Source: Hyalella azteca (Eukaryota > Arthropoda > Malacostraca > Amphipoda > Hyalellidae). Taken from it: a stretch of DNA of 64,000 nucleotides. The notes beneath the pieces were generated by a model that was not told the DNA's origin, searched no databases, and worked only from the letters and a program-made list of their open reading frames with translations. Shown in pieces: positions 1 to 11,690 of this stretch (positions are counted from its first letter, which is position 1; each line of letters begins with the position of its first letter). The stretch is from positions 124,001 through 188,000 of the forward strand of contig NW_025944945.1 in the NCBI RefSeq assembly GCF_000764305.2. The letters are read 5' to 3'. The translations under genes and the position numbers were made by a program.

Positions 1-620
1 CCAGTGTTCTAGGAAATTTCGTGATTGTTGAATTGTTATAGATTTCCTGGAGTATAGCCTTATTATTATATATGGGTATATTATAGTACACCCTTATTAA
101 TAAATACAAAAAACTGTATTATGCCCCATAAACGCCCAACGTTCAACCGGCGATGCCGTATTTTCTGTGCATGACTCTCGCCTCGCAAATTTGCGCTTCG
201 CCAAAACCTTTTGTTTAATACAAGGCAATTAAACTTGCGCGCTATTGTGGTGTCGTTTGCCTTAAAAAGTTGCATTTGCAGTCTGAAAGACACTTCATTC
301 TTGAACCATAGTTTCTGACCAGAGTTTCTGAGAGATTAAAGTTTATTTGAAGTTAATATTGCCAAGCTTTTAACTTTATCTAGATATTATCGAACTTTTT
401 ATGTGTTGTCGTTTAGATGCCGTTAACATCTATTAAAGCAGAATATTGTTTTCAGAGCAAAACTGATCTTACGATGACAATAAAAGAAACTAGACATTGG
501 GATAACAGTGAGAGGCTCCATCAAATGCAATATGTACGAGCGGAATAAGCGGTAACAGAAATGCAGCAGCAACAGCAGCAGCAGCTATAATTCTAACAGA
601 AGATGCGGAAGACTAATAAA
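1..620. other. AT-rich intergenic sequence
   Basis: No gene, splice-flanked exon or clear repeat is recognised here. A short CAG/GCA run (about 561-588) is the only local structure. The one minus-strand open frame (81-293) has no recognisable motif and is not supported. Confidence 0.5.
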
Positions 621-624
621 AAAC

Positions 625-781
625 ATAACTCAGTACTCACTGCAGTGAGTGACAGAGAGCGCATTTTCTCGTCGACGAAAACGTGGTCACGGACGGACAG
701 ACGGACGGACGGACGGACAGACAGACGGACATGACGAGCACAATAGCGCCTTTTTATCGTAAATGGGAAAATGCGCTAAAA
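625..781 (+). mobile_element. MITE-like interspersed repeat with (CGGA)n core, copy 1
   Basis: The same arrangement recurs at 10045-10195, 12863-13035 (reversed), 42505-42645 and 51315-51460. It starts with the palindromic ACTCACTGCAGTGAGT, then GCGCATTTTCTC, a run of CGGA tetramers, a conserved ACATGACGAGCACAATAG block, and ends in the inverted form GAGAAAATGCGC. The inverted GCGCATTTTCTC ends and the lack of any coding capacity suggest a non-autonomous DNA element. The exact outer ends and target duplication are not resolved. Confidence 0.6.
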
Positions 782-961
782 ATACAAGCAGCAGAAACAC
801 CATTAGCAGCAAATTCAGCACAAAGCAGTTGCGGCACAGCAGCATCAGCAGCAGTAAGCAGCCTAGACGCTATAACTAGCCTTGGTGTCAGGAGTGTTGA
901 TAGCAAGAGCAAGAGCCGAGACGGTAGAGACACCATTAAATGATGCAGAACAAAACGCATC

Positions 962-1166
962 ATGAGCACCAGCATCACGGGTATCATTAGGACCAGCATC
1001 AGTGCCAGCATCAGCACTAGCATCAGTACCAGCATCAGTACCAGTACCAGCATCAGTACCAGCATCAGCACTGGCATCAGCACCAGCACCAGCATCAGTA
1101 CCAGCACCAGCACCAGCATCAGCACCAGCATCAGCACCAGCACCAGCATCAGTACCAGCACCAGCA
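962..1166. repeat. CAGCAC/CAGCATCAGTAC minisatellite
   Basis: Degenerate hexamer array built from AGCACC, AGCATC and AGTACC. It stays open in several frames, giving low-complexity peptides that are not real proteins. A similar stretch lies between two adaptor copies at 8604-8650. Confidence 0.9.
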
Positions 1167-1167
1167 C

Positions 1168-1264
1168 CATATACTATACTATACTATACTATACTATACT
1201 ATACTATACTATACTATACTATACTATACTATACTATACTATACTACACTATACTATACTATAC
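1168..1264. repeat. (TATAC)n microsatellite
   Basis: About 19 nearly perfect tandem TATAC pentamers directly follow the CAGCAC array. Confidence 0.95.
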
Positions 1265-1281
1265 CAGACCATGGTAGAAGG

Positions 1282-1357
1282 CTAAAGATTACAGTAGATC
1301 ACGGTAGATCACAGTAGATCACGGTAGATCACGGTATATCACGGTAGATCACGGTAG
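1282..1357. repeat. 10-bp tandem repeat ACGGTAGATC
   Basis: About seven copies of ACGGTAGATC/ACAGTAGATC in tandem, with a few substitutions. Confidence 0.85.
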
Positions 1358-1369
1358 ATTACGACCGAG

Positions 1370-3150
1370 CCAGCGGCCCATAGAGCCTCCAGTTCCAGTC
1401 GGTTGGGCGGTGAACCTGACGCTCTTCGCCCTCCCCATCGTCATGAATGCAGCAGCTCAGGCGTGTAAATTCTTGTCTATTTTCCTCTGTCATTTTACGG
1501 CGGTTGCCATTGCTGGAAATATCAGCAGGTATATCGGTGGCTAGTGCATGTAGACTTGAAGGCCATTGAGTATCTCATTTTAATTAATCTTGTCGGAGTA
1601 AAAGATTCTGATATTTATTTCTTTGGAAATAAATTGCGATCGCTTTTGGAAATTTGTTAGCCCTGGGAGGTTAATGTTTGAGTGAAATAAGCAGAAGTAT
1701 TTATAAATAATTACGTTCTTGTAGTAAGTTGTTAACATGTCTCATAATCAGTGTTTTCAAGTAATAAATACTGTAAAATGAGCCAAATCGTCGGTTTTAA
1801 TGACCATCAAACGACAATATTTTCATGGAGAGAGTAGCGTGAAATAACCCCGTGTTGTTAACATCATAATCTTATTTAAATACTGACTTTGATTGTCGAA
1901 TTGTTTTCCTGTTTATTAAATGCTTCACTAAATTTCCATTTCCATGATTATAGATGAAGTTGAAAGTTTTAACTCCAATCTTTTATTCTGTTTTACTGCA
2001 TTATTCGACTGAGCAACATATAGTAGTTCCATTATTTTGTTTATTACGGTGGAATTTTGTGTCTGTATGGTGACGTCTTTCTCCTTATCTTACATGTTGT
2101 TTCTTTAAATTTAAAAATTTACGGCCCTATTTGAATTCTAAAAGAGACTAAAGCTTTTAATCGTCTCTTCTACAATGAGTATAACTAAAAACTCTGCAAT
2201 TGTCAAAAAATTCAATTGGTTCTTAGAGTTATAACGTTCATTTTTAATTCTATAATATACTATCATTTACCATTGTGCTAGTCGTTATCGGCTTCAATTT
2301 CTTAATTAATTTTGGCTTGCTTTACAGCAGGTGAGACCCGGCGGTGTGAGTTGCATTTGATTGCTGTCTCGTGAGTACATATAAAGATTATAGTTAAAAG
2401 TGCGTCCAATAGATAGTTAAACTTATATCTAATAATATTTAATCAAAAGAAATATCATTCTAAGCCTTACTAGTGTCATCAGAATGTGTTTATTTCAAAA
2501 TTAAATTGAGAATACGAGTGTTATTTGTTTGTTCGTATTTATATTGACAACTGAATGCGCATGTTCAATAATGAGAATCAATGTTCAGTAAATCTCTTTT
2601 GAATTCGACTTAGAATTTCACCAGAAAATTTGTTTAGTTTCACGTTCAAGTTTTGAAACTTCAGTGAGCTAAGATTCATACAGTAATAATTTTTTCCACT
2701 ATTTTATATTATAGAATGAATTGAAAAGACCTAAAGTAGTATTTTATAAAATTCTTAGTACCATTCTAAATAATATTATTTCTCTTATTCTTATTTCTTA
2801 TATTTGCAAGAATTCTACGTATCTTCTAAGTCTTATTTCTACTCGTATTTATTATCTACGCGTATTTAGGTAAACAGTTTACATGCGTATTCTAACGCCG
2901 CATCAACGAGCGCCCTTGATAGTGAAAAAATCAAATGAAAACCCGAAATAAGGATTCATAGATAATAATTAGGCAATAATTGATGGGAAGACAGCAAACA
3001 AAGACTAATTGGAACAGTGCGCTGAACTGTTGGACGATGGCGACGTTCCGCAGGACCGGAAAATTATCCCGGATCAAAAAGTAGCGCTGGCCTTTACTGC
3101 GGTGCCTCGCATCCGGTCTCTGCCGGCGACGCCCACTGAAATTAGCGACT
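1370..3150. other. Intergenic sequence, nothing recognised
   Basis: AT-rich sequence with no supported gene or repeat. A minus-strand open frame runs over 2931-3176 but has no motif or splice context that would support it. Confidence 0.5.
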
Positions 3151-3154
3151 AGCT

Positions 3155-3775
3155 TCTCTGCATCACTTCCTCTCACTCTCTTCCTCTTCTTCTATTTATC
3201 TATCATCCATGCATCACTTCCTCTCTTCTTCTCTTCATCGATCATCCATGCATTACTTCCTCTCACTCTCTTCCTCTTCTTCTATTTATCTATCATCCCT
3301 GCATCACTTCCTCTCGCTCTCTCCCTCTCTTCTCTTTATCTATCATCTCTGCATCACTTCCTCTCGCTCTCTTCCTCTTCTTCTCTTTATCTATCATTCA
3401 TGCATCACTTCCTCTCTTCTTCTCTTTATCTATCATCCATGCATCACTTCCGCTCTTCTTCTCTTTATCTATCATCCATGCATCACTTCCTCTCTTCTTC
3501 TCTTTATCTTTCATCCATACATCACTTCCTCTCGCTCTCTCCCTCTTCTTTTCTTTATTTATCATCCCTGCATAACTTCCTCTCTTCTTCTCTTTATCTA
3601 TCATCCATGCATCACTTCCTTTCGCTCTCTCTATCATCCATGCATCACTTCCTCTCACTCTCTCCCTCTTCTTCTCTTTATTTATAATCCCTGCATAACT
3701 TCCTCTCTTCTTCTCTTTATCTATCATCCATGCATCACTTCCTCTCGCTCTCTCCCTATTCTTCTCTGTATCGAT
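3155..3775. repeat. 39-bp pyrimidine-rich minisatellite
   Basis: Tandem array containing CATCACTTCCTCTC and TTTATCTATCATCC blocks. The basic period is 39 bp (for example GCATCAC at 3402 and 3441), with longer variants that include CGCTCTCTCCC. Both strands show long low-complexity open frames, which are by-products of the repeat. Confidence 0.9.
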
Positions 3776-4394
3776 TTTTCCTGATTCATTTACTCTCGCT
3801 CGCTTATTCTAAATTTTATTCAATGAATTATGAATAATTACAAATAGGAGTTATTTCCTCTTTGCTACCATGAACCCTTTCACTTCTGCCTCTTCTTTGG
3901 CTGAAAATCTTTGCTTCACTTCCTCCTCTTTTCCACATTTAAACACAATTTTTTTAATTTTATTTTCTAACCTTCATATATTCTCAACTATTCTCACGGT
4001 CAGATTCCATCTCAGATCACGGCCCAAGTAAAAAACCAAATCAGTACGTGTTCTTTTTTACAGAGCACGTTAAAAAAATCTTACGTAAAATCCGTAGCAT
4101 TACTCTGTTCTTGCCAAGTTTCGAAACTATTATTTCATGATAATTCCTTCCCCGTTTCAAATACCGGCGTCACAAATGTTCTATTATTTCAATAGTGATA
4201 GTATTACATTATGCAGAGATTTAAACATATCCCAGTTCATTTCTTGTGAATGATAATTTGATGCCAAATTCACAGGAACCGTTGCATGCATATGGCTTTC
4301 AGTTTAATTGGTCAGTACAGCCCTAATTGGTGTGCTCCCTTATCCGCAGCACTATAATCACCGCTGTCGTGTGCTGCAGCTGCAACGGCTGCGG

Positions 4395-4840
4395 CATGGA
4401 AGAGGGGGTGGGTGGAGGCTGGTGGACTGATGGTGGTGGTAGACTGATGCTGGTGGACGGGGAATTGGTGGTGGATGGTGGTATTAGACTGATGCTGGTG
4501 GACGGGGAATTGGTGGGGGGATGGTGGGCCGATGGTGGTGATAGACTGATGCTGGTGGACAGGTGATGGGTGGGCGCTGGTGGATTGGCGGTGGTGGGCG
4601 GCTGTCGGGTGGGTGCTTATGGACGTGTGTTTGGAGGGTGCTTATGGGCGGGTGCCGGGTGGGTGCTAATGGACGTGTGTCGGGAGGGTGCTTATGGACG
4701 TGTGTCGGGTGGGTGCTCATGGACGTGTGTCCGGTGAGTGCTTATGGACGTGTGTTGGGTGGGTGCTTATGGATGGGTGTTGGGTGGGTGCTTATGGACG
4801 GGTGTTGGGTGGGTGCTGGTGGACGGGGACCGGTGTGGTG
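4395..4840. repeat. G-rich minisatellite, two unit types
   Basis: The first half repeats a unit around GATGCTGGTGGACGGGGAATTGG. The second half repeats a unit of about 25 bp around GGGTGCTTATGGACGTGTGT. Strong G/C strand asymmetry, with G on the plus strand. The open frames here are repeat by-products. Confidence 0.88.
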
Positions 4841-4977
4841 TGGGTGAAGGTTGACCGTTATTGGTGGACGGATTCAGGTAAACGAGTGTTAGGTAGGACT
4901 AAAAAAATAACGGTCATTGGTGCCCTTATCGTGAGTGTATAGTTTATCTACTATTTCAATGTAGATAAACCTGTGTA

Positions 4978-5100
4978 GTATGTAGGTGCTGTGTAGTGTG
5001 TACCAGGTACTGTGCAGTGTGTAGGTGCTGTGTAGTGTGTAACAGGTACTGTGCAGTGTGTAGGTGCTGTGTAGTGTGTACCAGGTACTGTTTAGCGTGT
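4978..5100. repeat. 39-bp tandem repeat (GTAGGTGCTGTGTAG...)
   Basis: Three copies with a 39-bp period (GTAGGTGCT at 4982 and 5021), GT-rich on the plus strand. Confidence 0.85.
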
Positions 5101-5389
5101 GAGTGCTGGTTCAGGTGGATGGGTGATTTCAAGTTGGGTGGTAGGTTGTGTGTTTTCGTTGGTGGGGTGTGACGGTCAATTGCTGTATAAGAAAACTCCC
5201 CTTATAATATTACTGTAAAAAATATCCTTTTGGGAATAGAAGATTTGCAATTAAATTCTAAATAAAATCCTAGAGAAAGAGAAATTGCATGAGCACCAGC
5301 AAACTCGGGCGCTTTAAAAGGTTGCGTTAACGTTGATTGTATGCTATACTTATTCGGAGTTTCTTTTCCTTACGATGGTTAATTATAAT

Positions 5390-5825
5390 AAAATGAATTT
5401 AAATGCATATGGGATCATTGATATTATATATATTTCATTTAGGTATTCATGGAATTCTTGGTAGGTAATAACTTCTCGCGCATGGCAATAAGAACATAGC
5501 ATTAATTGAAGCAAGAAAAAGAAACTAATTAAAAAACAATTAAATTTGACATTATGGTTAAAATTTATAACATAATTACATACTATAGTTTATTATATAA
5601 AGACAGTGAAACGAGAAATTACCATTTCTTTTAGGTTCTCGGGATTCTTGGTAGGTTAAAACTTATTCTGTATGACAATAGAAACCTGTTATTATTTGAA
5701 CCAGGGAAAAGACGTTTTTAAAACTGCAAATTGTAACATTATGACGGAAAATCTATAACATTATTGCAAATTATTACACACACTATTCCATTATATAAAA
5801 AATAGCGAAATAGGAAGTTAACGTT
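5390..5825. repeat. Diverged tandem duplication of about 190 bp
   Basis: Two related segments in the same order: GGATTCTTGGTAGGT-like, then GACATTATGGTTAAAA-like, then a TTATATAAAGACAGTGAAA-like block. The first is at about 5440-5625 and the second at about 5635-5825. They differ by many substitutions and small indels, so the duplication is old. Confidence 0.6.
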
Positions 5826-5829
5826 GGAG

Positions 5830-6340
5830 CACGCTCGTAAACTGTACCATGCGGACATGGCAGATGTTTGAGCGGAAAGGAAGCTGCTGTTTCGTAGGAA
5901 ACGAAGGAAAGTTTAAGAAGGAAAGGAGGGATAGGGAATTCAATAAGTAGAGCTTCCTGAGGAATGGAAGTGTTTTCGAAAAAAGGGGCAGATCCAATCA
6001 ATAGGATTGGCTATACCTCAATAAAAGACGCTAATAATTTGGAAACAGATGGCTTTTCTGTATTGAAAATTGGTTGCAGATAATGCAGAAAGTGCGGCGA
6101 TGTTATAGAAAAGATCGTTTATACAATCTAATGAGGCGGTAAAGTAAAAAAATCTAATTAAATACTTCAAAAGGTGCTCATAAAGCGTGGAAAGGACAGA
6201 ACTTCCGAGTTAGAATGAACAATGCCTTTCAAATGCGGTTAAGTAATAGATAAAGTCAAGGGGAGAGCGACGGTGAGATGAATAGCGAGGTCATTGTGAG
6301 AGGTTATGACATAATTGTACAGTGTATGGCGAGGTCATTG
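5830..6340. other. Intergenic sequence, nothing recognised
   Basis: No supported gene or repeat; it leads into the next minisatellite. Confidence 0.5.
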
Positions 6341-6345
6341 TGGAT

Positions 6346-6652
6346 GGAAAGATGTGGAGGGATGGAAGATGTGGAGGGATGGAAGATGTGGAGGGATGGA
6401 AGATGTGGAGGGATGGAAGATGTGGAGGGATGGAAGATGTGGAGGGATGGAAGGTGTGGAGGGATGGAAGGTGTGGAGGGATGGAAGGTGTGGAGGGATG
6501 GAAGGTGTGGAGGGATGGAAGGTGTGGAGGGATGGAAGGTGTGGAGTGATGGAAGGTGTGGAGGGATGGGAGGTGTGGAGGGATGGAAGGTGTGGAGGGA
6601 TGGAAGATGTGGAAGGATGGAAGGTGTGGAGGGATGGGAGGTGTGGAGGGAC
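6346..6652. repeat. 17-bp minisatellite GATGTGGAGGGATGGAA
   Basis: About 18 tandem copies of GA/GGTGTGGAGGGATGGAA. Because 17 is not a multiple of 3, every frame cycles through the same peptides (WRDGRCGGMEDVEGWK and so on), which explains the long open frames on both strands. A short relic of the same unit lies at 7958-8033. Confidence 0.95.
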
Positions 6653-6717
6653 CAGGGGATAGGAGGGGTGACCGGCAGGTGGTACGCGACGGAAGCTCGG
6701 CAGCCTGGACACGCGTC

Positions 6718-6915
6718 AGCGAGCACGCGCTGCTGCAACACGCGCGCTGCTGCAACACGCGCGCTGCTGCAACACACGCGCTGCTGCAACACGCGCGCTG
6801 CTGCAACACGCGCGCTGCTGCAACACGCGCGCTGCTGCAACACACGCGCTGCTGCAACACACGCGCTGCTGCAACACGCGCGCTGCTGCAACACGCGCGC
6901 TGCTGCAACACGCGC
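6718..6915. repeat. 17-bp minisatellite ACGCGCGCTGCTGCAAC
   Basis: About 12 tandem copies, some with ACAC in place of GCGC. The unit contains CTGCTGCAA and CG-rich blocks. It also has a 17-bp period but its sequence is unrelated to the preceding array. The overlapping open frames are by-products. Confidence 0.95.
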
Positions 6916-6959
6916 AATGTAACAATGCGCAAGTCTCTTGATCGTCATTCTGCACGATA

Positions 6960-7955
6960 GCTCTGTTCTATCTGAGTAATTATACCCTGTATTATTAAAG
7001 CGTCTTTTTATCTTACGCAATAATCTACGGTTGTAAATTTTATTTCGATTATGAGTGCATGGAGGTAGAGGGCTGTTGACAATCGAGGGCCGAAACTTTT
7101 CATTTCTGATGTATTTAAAAATTACTAATTCTAGGAGAAAAAGTTTGACCTTGCTGTAAATAATTAAGAATACGTAAATAATTAACTATAATAAAACTAC
7201 CAGGTATAGTAAATAAACGGCTGCGCCAAATTTACTGGATATTATATATTTTCGGCCATTACCTGTATAATTGGTAAAAGACAAATTTGAATTTTGAAAG
7301 TTTTATAAACTTAAATGAAGATCTATTACCACGATACAAATAAAACCTTGTGCTGTTATATCCAAGGCGCCATCTTCTCTTGCCAATTGAAAATTAGTTA
7401 TGCCTCTGTTTCTTTTTTAAATCGTTCAGTTATTGCAAAACACGAACCATTATAAATTCATAATCAAATGTCTAGCCTAATCCTTCCACGAAGAGTGTCA
7501 AAATTTTGTCCTCCTATGCAAGTACCACGGACACATCTCAAGTAACCGGCCTTCTGCCACCGACCAGAAGGTCTATTGTTGTTACACGGCCAGGTTTTTT
7601 TTCCCCAAGACTGGGGTAACGACCGCGGGACTCCTCGTAACAACCTCATCCCGACCTTCCACCCCTACCTCCCTTATCCTTCCGCACTTCCTTCTCCCAT
7701 ACCTTCATCCATCTCCTTTCCATCCCTCTCCCTTCCATCCCTTCACCTCCCGCTGTAATGACGACCGGTGGCGCGTGCGTAGTCTCTCTCGCTCCGTCCG
7801 CTCGTGGCTTATCAGAACGCGAACATCGCGTATGTGTGATTAATACGTGATTGTATTAAATAAATTCATTAAAAACTTAGAAGCAAAGAAAACTCCACAA
7901 AAATTCATAGTATCTTTAAAGAAAACGTTTCGGAGTTTCGGAGGAAGATGTAGTG
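6960..7955. other. Intergenic sequence, no gene recognised
   Basis: Mixed AT-rich sequence with a pyrimidine-rich stretch (about 7640-7755) containing CCTTCCATCCC-type runs. No gene is supported. Confidence 0.5.
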
Positions 7956-7957
7956 GC

Positions 7958-8033
7958 ATGGAAGGTGTGGAGGGATCAGGGATGGAAGGTGTGGAGGGAT
8001 GGAAGGTGTGAAGGGATGGAAGGTGTGGAGGGA
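7958..8033. repeat. Relic of the 17-bp GGAGGGATGGAAGGTGT repeat
   Basis: Four copies of the unit that dominates 6346-6652, ending exactly where an 18-bp perfect palindrome arm begins. Confidence 0.85.
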
Positions 8034-8034
8034 T

Positions 8035-8079
8035 TATTTCCTGTATGATTATGATTGCATTATAATCATACAGGAAATA
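8035..8079. repeat. Perfect 18-bp inverted repeat (hairpin)
   Basis: TATTTCCTGTATGATTAT and its exact reverse complement, separated by a spacer of about 9 bases. It could fold into a stable hairpin. No T-run or gene context makes it a terminator. Confidence 0.8.
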
Positions 8080-8081
8080 GA

Positions 8082-8560
8082 GCTCTAATGACTTTTTATC
8101 AATTGTTTAATTTTATTCAGAGATTCTTTTAATATTAATCTTACATTTTTGTATTATTGTATATATCTATTCAGTAACAATTACTATTTTGTGTAATGCT
8201 TAGGTGAGACGGACAAATTAATGATGCAAAATAAAATGTGTAAATATTTTTATTTTTAATAAATTGCATTTCTCGGTAAACGAGCAAACAAAGAAGATCG
8301 TTTGACTGAGAAAAACAAACAGGTGCTTACAGCAAATAAACTGTGAATATAAACAATAAAATGAAAAAATGTACATGATTCATATACAGACAAACATTTC
8401 AAGTGAGGTTGTGGGTTAAGGTGCGCAAATAAAATCAGTGTCAGAGGCTAAAAAGTCATCAAATTTCACACTCAATGTTAAATTAAACTGAATGTTTATA
8501 CAGGGTGCGGCGCGGGAACTTACTTATTTGAATTGCGCGCCACGTGGCGGCCATTAGTCC
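8082..8560. other. Intergenic sequence, nothing recognised
   Basis: AT-rich, with no gene or repeat that I can support. Confidence 0.5.
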
Positions 8561-8565
8561 TAGGA

Positions 8566-8603
8566 CTGTCTCTTATACACATCTAGATGTGTATAAGAGA
8601 CAG
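8566..8603. other. Nextera mate-pair junction adaptor (artefact)
   Basis: CTGTCTCTTATACACATCT followed directly by its reverse complement. This is the 38-bp Tn5 mosaic-end junction adaptor used in mate-pair libraries, not genomic DNA. Sequence on the two sides need not be adjacent in the genome. Confidence 0.97.
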
Positions 8604-8650
8604 AGCATCAGTACCAGCACCAGCACCAGCATCAGCAGCAGTATTAGCAC

Positions 8651-8688
8651 CTGTCTCTTATACACATCTAGATGTGTATAAGAGACAG
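8651..8688. other. Nextera mate-pair junction adaptor, second copy (artefact)
   Basis: A second complete 38-bp mosaic-end palindrome. The 47 bases between the two adaptors are CAGCAC-type repeat like that at 962-1166, which points to a wrongly filled gap. Confidence 0.97.
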
Positions 8689-8852
8689 CGCTTATACAGC
8701 TGCTACGTCATGACGCTTATACAGCTGCTACGTCATGACGCTTATACAGCTGCTACGTCATGACGCTTATACAGCTGCTACGTCATGACGCTTATACAGC
8801 TGCTACGTCATGACGCGTATACAGCTGCTACGTCACGACGCTTATACAGCTG
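8689..8852. repeat. 25-bp minisatellite CGCTTATACAGCTGCTACGTCATGA
   Basis: About 6.5 nearly perfect copies starting immediately after the adaptor, with single-base variants in the last two units. Confidence 0.95.
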
Positions 8853-9069
8853 CTTACCGTTTAAGTCACAGAGCAGCTTACTCAAAACATTATAGCTGCA
8901 GCATCTGCGGTTGCGCCAGCACCTACTGATGCCGCTGTATTGTGACTGCCTCAGCAACAGTCGGCAGCAGCATCGGCAGCTGTATCAGAAGGTGTGGCCT
9001 CTGCATCTGTAGAAGGCTAACTTCTCGCAGTTAGTTAATCAGTTGGAGCAGCGGTTTGACAGCAGCAAC

Positions 9070-9412
9070 TGTAGAACTCAGCAGCAGCATCCCCGCAGTA
9101 TATATAGTAGCAGCACCACCACTACCAGCAGCAGCTGCAGCAGTAGTAGCCGCAAAACCATTACTACCTCTAGCTGCAACACTGGCAGCACCACCAGCGG
9201 CTGCAGCTGTAGCAGCACCAACACCTCCACCACCACCACCACCACCAGCAGTAGTAGCACCACTACCACCACCAGCACCACCACCAGCACCACCAGCACC
9301 ACCAGCACCACCACCACCACCACCACCACCTGTCTCTTATACACATCTAGANCCACCACCACCACCACCACCACCACCACCACCACCACCGCCACCACCA
9401 CCACCAGCTGCC
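9070..9412. repeat. GCA- and CAC-rich trinucleotide repeat tract
   Basis: Starts as interrupted AGC/GCA repeats and turns into long (CAC)n runs. The predicted proteins (poly-T/S, poly-P, poly-V) are frame readings of the repeat. The tract is interrupted by a partial adaptor at 9330-9351 and an N at 9352, so its true length is unknown. Confidence 0.92.
9330..9352. other. Partial Nextera junction adaptor plus ambiguous base (artefact)
   Basis: CTGTCTCTTATACACATCT followed by AGA and a single N, embedded in the (CAC)n array. It marks an artificial join. Confidence 0.95.
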
Positions 9413-9569
9413 GGACGCGCGGTACGACAGGTGTGCGTACAGCTGTGCAGAGCTGCAGGTCTACAGCAAGTATAGCATGTCAGGCGCCGGCGTCACTCTT
9501 GTTGTGGCGGGGCGGTCACCTCACGCTACGTGTTGCTAAACACGGCGCCATAATACTGCAATAAACTGC

Positions 9570-10040
9570 CATCACACTGCTGCAGTAATTGAGAAATGTA
9601 CAGTCATTATACTGCGGGAATTAACTTTGAATAAAACTCGTTTTTAGTAAGTTGTATAAAAAAATTAGTCAATCATAAAGCTAAATTTAATTGATGAGTT
9701 CTCATAGATTGCTAGAGCAGTTTATTTCTAAGAACAAAGACAAAAAATTTGCATATCGTTAAATGGTTAAACATTTTATGCGACTCAGTCAAAAAATTGT
9801 CATTCCCTCATATAATTTCTGGAAATATTTCGTCACAACAAATTACTTCTGATATTAAAAGGTTCCATGTTCATTTCTATCCGAAAAGTATTCTGAGTTT
9901 GAAAGGTCGCCTTTTTCATAGGGCGAGGATTAGTTTGCAACAAACTTCAATGTAGCTCATGTCGAACACAGCTCCCTTGTCTACAGATGCATAAACTGTC
10001 CCTTTATGCTCTATATACGTATAACGTTTTTGCTGTCCCA
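9570..10040. other. Intergenic sequence, nothing recognised
   Basis: No gene or repeat is supported. Confidence 0.5.
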
Positions 10041-10044
10041 TACA

Positions 10045-10195
10045 TTAAAAAATATAACTCAGTACTCACTGCAGTGCGTGACAGAGAGCGCATTTTATCG
10101 TCGACGAAAACGTGAAGTCACGGACGGAAAGACAGACTGACGGACATGGCGAGCACAATAGTGCATTTTCCATAAATGAAAAAATACGCTGTAAA
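10045..10195 (+). mobile_element. MITE-like (CGGA)n repeat, copy 2
   Basis: Same order of blocks as at 625-781: ACTCACTGCAGTGCGT, GCGCATTTTATCGTCGACG, GTGAAGTCACGGACGG, ACATGGCGAGCACAATAG and a decayed GAAAAAATACGC end. The most diverged of the five copies. Confidence 0.6.
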
Positions 10196-10199
10196 GGAT

Positions 10200-11400
10200 T
10201 AATGTGTTCAAATGAATCACAACTAGACAGGTCAAGTGATGGCAGAGCGGTTGATTAGCGAATAAATTTCACAAATTCGGTGTAGAAATTAGGAAGACAC
10301 GTAAAAGGCGCAACAAGGCGAAACTATACGGGCAACAGTTAGCAAAACATGTAAAAAGTTGACTGGAGAGGGCGAAACTAGGCGAAACTGTTGATGGCGC
10401 GCAGGATGGGAGAGGTTGCTGGAGCGGAAGTGTTCCAGAGACAACACCTGCGATGACGACTCGGCGTGCGTGCAGAGCGGCGTGCTTGTTTGCTTTGATG
10501 ATGCTTTCCGTTGTTAGTGTTTGGTTTTGCATTATTCGTTTGAGTAGATAGATTTTTAGGCTATTTAATATTATCTCGATAACTTGTTCGGGAATAACAT
10601 TGCAGGTGTTACACTAGTTCCATTAAGATCACTCAACTGTGACCAATATCACATTTTGTTGTGAAAATCACTCTAGGTGGGATTTTTTTCAATAAATGAT
10701 CAGTGTTCAGAGACCTAAGAGTAGGAGCATATCGTATGTGTTTTTGAGAAAGCTGTCCATCGTAACGTAAATATTTCTGAGTATATCGTCCCTCTACCAC
10801 TTTTCATTAGCATCACTGGTGTCGCGACAAGGCTTCCTTTTCAATGTCGCCCCCAGAGCTGCCTTAGGGGGGTGATAACGGCGAAACTTGGTAGATTTAT
10901 CGCTGGCCACCAATAGTTCGATGGCCGGCTGATGTCGATGAACTATTTATCACCAATGTAATGCAGTATTGAACGCATATTTTTCAATAGGCTGCTAGAC
11001 ATTTGCTGCGTTTGTAAATCTTGCTTGCGCTTCGCGAGACAATTATTCCATACATTTTCTTACTTGCAGTGAATAGCTCACCGATGTTCTGACGTCTGTT
11101 GACATAACGCAATAAAACTGCAGTCAAGCTTTCACTCGAGCTTCTTGTTAGCATGTGAAAGTTCTTATGGAGGCAAGCCGAATGTCCTCGTGAAGAGATG
11201 AGCCTTAATGTGAATCTTATCACATTTTTGAAATTTGAGTGATCTGATTGATGAAGATTAGGTTACATCTTATCGACTGATAGGGTTAAATCTAAACATG
11301 GGAATCGCATAAGCATTTATTCTCTATCATCATTCAGATTAAACATGAAATTTGCAGGTAAATATTCGTGGTATCGCCCATGCGATCCCACGCATGAGCT
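10200..11400. other. Intergenic sequence, no gene recognised
   Basis: Minus-strand open frames at 10269-10532 and 10984-11223 have no recognisable domain or paired splice sites. Nothing else stands out. Confidence 0.45.
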
Positions 11401-11404
11401 TATT

Positions 11405-11690
11405 TTGTTATAATCATTAAGAAGACAAAGCTTGAAGGACAGGCAGACGTACATACAACAGGTAAACGTACATATAACGGGGACTTACACCAGTAGAAGA
11501 CGTACTACAATGGGAAACGTTCAAACATTCAATGGGAAACGTTGAGACGTACACAAATAAGATCCGTACATAACATGGGACTTACACCAGGTGGGTTGTA
11601 GAACAAACAGAAACGTTCACGTCTCACAAACACACAATAAAGAGACGTACATAAAATGGGGAGTTACACCAATAGGGGACGTACAATAAT
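11405..11690. repeat. Decayed ACGTACAT-containing repeat region
   Basis: Irregular recurrences of ACGTACATA, GGGACTTACACCAG and CAATGGGAAACGTT. It merges into the regular 17-bp array on its right and looks like the older, degraded part of the same array. Confidence 0.55.

Noticed and set aside
754..1285. Overlapping open frames giving poly-MLVLVL and STSIST peptides
   Set aside because: They are frame readings of the CAGCAC and TATAC arrays, with no gene signals.
6278..7020. Seven or more overlapping open frames on both strands up to 238 residues
   Set aside because: All derive from two 17-bp minisatellites, whose period cycles through the frames without stops.
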